DNA of 64,000 bases. It comes from Aliikangiella marina. GTDB taxonomy: Bacteria; Pseudomonadota; Gammaproteobacteria; Enterobacterales; Kangiellaceae. Position numbers and translations under genes: made by a program. The stretch's first letter is position 1. Every line of letters starts with the position of its first letter. Below are positions 61,499 through 64,000 of this stretch, piece after piece. The notes beneath the pieces were generated by a model that worked only from the letters and a program-made list of their open reading frames with translations, was not told the origin of the DNA and made no database searches. Location of the stretch: contig NZ_VIKR01000002.1 of the NCBI RefSeq assembly GCF_007004765.1, forward strand, positions 682,001 to 746,000, read 5' to 3'.

Positions 61499-64000
61499 CT
61501 ATAAGTCTATCTCACTGGCCGGAACCGGTTTACCAAACAAATAACCTTGATACTCTTCACAGTTGGCCTCTTTTAAAAAGTCGAGTTGCGGCTGCTGTTC
61601 TATCCCCTCTGCGATGACTTGTAAATTCAAGCTGTGTGCCATATTGATAATGGCTTTACATAATCTTGCTGATTTAGAAGAACCAGGAATTTGATTAATA
61701 AAAGAACGATCAATTTTGAGCGAGTCGATCGGGAGTTGTTGCAGATAAGAGAGCGACGAGTAACCTGTACCAAAATCATCCAGCGCGATTTTTATACCAA
61801 TTCGCTTCAGTCTGAGAATAATATTTTTGGTTCGGTTGATGTCTTTTATCAGTGTGCCCTCGGTGATTTCGAGTTCCAAACATTCTGGCGGTAAGTCTGA
61901 AAGATTTAAGGCATTCTCGACGCTGGAAACAAGGTCGACTTGCTGAAACTGAAGTGCTGCGATGTTGATGGAAATAAATCCACGCCAGCCTCTGATGTAC
62001 CATTGAGCAGCCTGTTTACATGCATCTCTTAAAATCCAATCACCGAGTTCTAAGATTTGGCCTGTGTCTTCTGCCACCGGAATAAACTCAGCAGGAGAAA
62101 TTAGTCCGCGTTCTGGGTGACGCCAGCGAATGAGTGCTTCAAATCCGGCTACTTGGTTGGTTTCTACTGATACGCGGGGTTGAAAGTGTGTTTCAAACTG
62201 GTCATGGACAATTGCGCTCTTAAGCTCATTGGAAAGCTCTAAGCGTTTCACTAATAGTGCATTCATTTCGCGGTCATAAAAACGGTAAGTTTTCTTGCCG
62301 GCCCGTTTTGCTTCATACATCGCAATATCAGCATGTTTTAGTAAGTTAGCCGGATCTTTTCCGTGCTCTGGATAAATTGAAACACCAACGCTAATTGAGG
62401 TGGTGACGGTTTGATCACTCAGTGCATAAGGTCGAGAGATATCTTCAAGTAATCGATTGAGTGTTGGAAGTGTTTCGTCTTTATCTTTGAGACGTTCAAT
62501 GATTACTGCAAACTCGTCGCCACCCAGTCTTGCGCAGCTATCAGTTGTGCGCAATATTCTGGTTAAGCGTAATGCGACTCTTTGCAACAACTGATCACCG
62601 ACTGCATGGCCGAGGGAATCGTTAACATCTTTAAAGCCGTCTAGGTCAAAAAATAAAACTGCCAATTTTTCTTCAAATCTTTCAGCAATCGCAATAGCAT
62701 GAAGTAAGTGCTCTTGGAATAAAGCGCGATTGGGTAGACGCGTCAGTTGATCATAGTTTGCCAAAAAACGTAGCTGCTTTTCGGTCTTCTTTAAGTCTTC
62801 GATATTTTTTCGAGTGCCTGCTAAGACTACTGGGTTACCGTCATTATCGCGCTCTACGATTCGACCTCTCGACATGACCCACTGCCAATCTTGTGAGGCA
62901 TCATCAAGTACCCGAAATTGCGCTTCATAGTAACCTTGTTCACCTTTTAGGTGACGATCTATCATATCTTGAACGATCGCTTGGTCATTGGGGTTGATTG
63001 TTTTTAAGAACTCTTCAAAACTCGATTTTTCTTCATGAGTGTCTTTCTTCATTCCCGCGTTGTCAGTGGTTGTTATCAAGTTAGTTCTTAAGTCCCATCG
63101 CCACAATACATCACCGCTTCCCCATAAAACATCTTTTAGTTTGGCTTCACTTTCTTTAATCGATAATAATGCACTGAGTTCTAACTGACGCGCTTTACGT
63201 TTGCGAGCATAATGCTGAGCAATAACGCCAGCCACAATTAAAAAGTAAATTAAATATGCATACCAAGTTCGCCAAAGTGGTGGGTGTACGACGACGGTCA
63301 TCGTCGCGGTTTGGTCGCTCCATACTCCATCGCGATTGGTTCCCTGAACTTTCAGCAGGTATTGTCCCGGTGGTAGTTGAGTGAAGCTTGCCTTTGGCTC
63401 ATTACCTGGGGTCAGCCAGTTTTTATCATAGCCCTCCAGCTGATAACGGTAGCGATTTGAAACGGTGTCCGCAAAATCTAAACTGGTAAAATGAAAAGTG
63501 ACTAGCGAATCTTCAGGTTGAACTTCGAATTTTAATTTGGGTTGGAGAGGGTTGAAATTGTTATCGGTTTGGTGAAGACGGCTCACACCGGAAAATTTTA
63601 TCTTAGGATTAAACTCTGTCGCGACCATATCTTTAGGGTGAAATTTAATCACTTCTGAGCCACCGATGTAGATATTACCGAGCGGGTCGACCAAGGTAGA
63701 ACCTTCGACAAAAATTCGATCATATCCGCCGATAACCGAGTAATTAGTAATTGTTTGTGTTTTTAAGTCAAACTTACCAACTTGGCTTTGCGTGCTAAAC
63801 CACAGAGAGTTATCATCATAAGGGATTAAGTTGAATATTTGGTTTGAGGGTAAACCATCGTTTTTATTGAGGTAGCTGACATTGACGATTTGATGTCCTT
63901 GATACTCAATCTGATTAATACCTCCGGTCGATGTCGCAACCCAGATGCGCCCATCGTTGTCTTCAAATAAATCATATACCAAATTACCCGAGAGCTTAAA
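61499..64000 (-). CDS. propeller-type sensor with GGDEF and EAL domains, 5' part missing
   Basis: At least 833 residues; the frame runs off the right edge. Visible: end of a two-component-regulator propeller (LVYDLFEDNDGRIWVATSTG), a Y_Y_Y domain (FHFTSLDFADTVSNRYRYQL), one membrane segment (WYAYLIYFLIVAGVIAQHYA), a PAS domain, GGDEF (RLGGDEFAVI) and EAL (FEALIRWRHPERGLISPAEF, DDFGTGYSSLSYL). Both active-site motifs are intact, and RTTD five residues before GGDEF is an inhibitory I-site. Likely senses an extracytoplasmic signal and makes and/or breaks c-di-GMP. Confidence 0.93.
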   Translation of the reverse strand, partial: FKLSGNLVYDLFEDNDGRIWVATSTGGINQIEYQGHQIVNVSYLNKNDGLPSNQIFNLIPYDDNSLWFSTQSQVGKFDLKTQTITNYSVIGGYDRIFVEGSTLVDPLGNIYIGGSEVIKFHPKDMVATEFNPKIKFSGVSRLHQTDNNFNPLQPKLKFEVQPEDSLVTFHFTSLDFADTVSNRYRYQLEGYDKNWLTPGNEPKASFTQLPPGQYLLKVQGTNRDGVWSDQTATMTVVVHPPLWRTWYAYLIYFLIVAGVIAQHYARKRKARQLELSALLSIKESEAKLKDVLWGSGDVLWRWDLRTNLITTTDNAGMKKDTHEEKSSFEEFLKTINPNDQAIVQDMIDRHLKGEQGYYEAQFRVLDDASQDWQWVMSRGRIVERDNDGNPVVLAGTRKNIEDLKKTEKQLRFLANYDQLTRLPNRALFQEHLLHAIAIAERFEEKLAVLFFDLDGFKDVNDSLGHAVGDQLLQRVALRLTRILRTTDSCARLGGDEFAVIIERLKDKDETLPTLNRLLEDISRPYALSDQTVTTSISVGVSIYPEHGKDPANLLKHADIAMYEAKRAGKKTYRFYDREMNALLVKRLELSNELKSAIVHDQFETHFQPRVSVETNQVAGFEALIRWRHPERGLISPAEFIPVAEDTGQILELGDWILRDACKQAAQWYIRGWRGFISINIAALQFQQVDLVSSVENALNLSDLPPECLELEITEGTLIKDINRTKNIILRLKRIGIKIALDDFGTGYSSLSYLQQLPIDSLKIDRSFINQIPGSSKSARLCKAIINMAHSLNLQVIAEGIEQQPQLDFLKEANCEEYQGYLFGKPVPASEIDL

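Noticed and set aside
1-64000. Prophage, transposon or integrated element
   Set aside because: No integrase, transposase, phage structural gene, tRNA or attachment repeat was seen.

Overview
The window looks like a chromosomal segment of a free-living, probably marine gammaproteobacterium. Supporting signs are the long-form ilvC with divergent ilvY, a YebG homologue, a MetJ-like box before a metA-family gene, a Fur-regulated heme locus, DNA polymerase II, SrkA, RimO and YaaA. Base composition is moderately AT-rich throughout. A relative of Kangiellaceae/Aliikangiella is a tentative guess from overall character, not a demonstrated placement. There is no rRNA, tRNA, CRISPR array, integrase, transposase or phage module, so this is core/near-core chromosome with several unfamiliar islands.

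Layout. 1-2.8 kb: a TRAP transporter operon with the extra TatT lipoprotein (TPAT type), cut by the left edge. 3.0-9.7 kb: six same-strand genes (large secreted beta-rich protein, secreted FN3-like protein, ECF sigma factor, membrane anti-sigma factor, subtilisin-like protease, small Hcp-like secreted protein); this reads as a self-regulated envelope system I do not recognise. 9.9-11.1 kb: a lysine-rich secreted orphan. 11.2-13.8 kb: ilvC/ilvY. 13.8-17.2 kb: small and hypothetical genes, yebG, a gamma-glutamylcyclotransferase-like protein, and two heptanucleotide tandem arrays. 17.4-21.9 kb: chemoreceptor, SrkA kinase, MATE pump. 22.0-27.1 kb: comF divergent from bioB-bioF-bioH-bioC, with a BirA-box-like operator overlapping the predicted bio promoter. 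27.3-33.8 kb: yaaA, a PilU-like ATPase with an unusual C-terminal domain, small genes, metA with tandem met boxes, fklB. 33.9-36.2 kb: a BrxR/CapW-like WYL regulator divergent from a DUF2130 nuclease-like coiled-coil protein, a candidate defence locus. 36.5-42.0 kb: a repeat-bearing membrane protein, a LEA-like membrane protein, a B12/radical-SAM protein and rimO. 42.2-47.8 kb: a heme acquisition locus (TonB receptor divergent from hmuTUV-hugZ) with two Fur boxes. 48.1-51.0 kb: porin-like protein, zinc-ribbon protein, a two-gene operon of unknown function. 51.0-57.5 kb: S9 prolyl oligopeptidase, a PLP decarboxylase, polB. 58.0-64.0 kb: secreted lipase, AlkB-type hydroxylase, a degenerate HD-GYP protein, and a propeller-GGDEF-EAL sensor cut by the right edge.

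How genes work together: iron/heme uptake (receptor, periplasmic binding, ABC import, heme handling) is a full pathway under Fur. The bio cluster covers pimeloyl synthesis (bioC, bioH), KAPA synthesis (bioF) and biotin synthase (bioB), but bioA and bioD are not here. The lipase and alkane hydroxylase would fit hydrocarbon/lipid use. The two loci most worth following are the ECF-protease-surface-protein operon and the WYL-DUF2130 pair. All functional calls come from reading the translated sequence and motif recognition; no database search was run.
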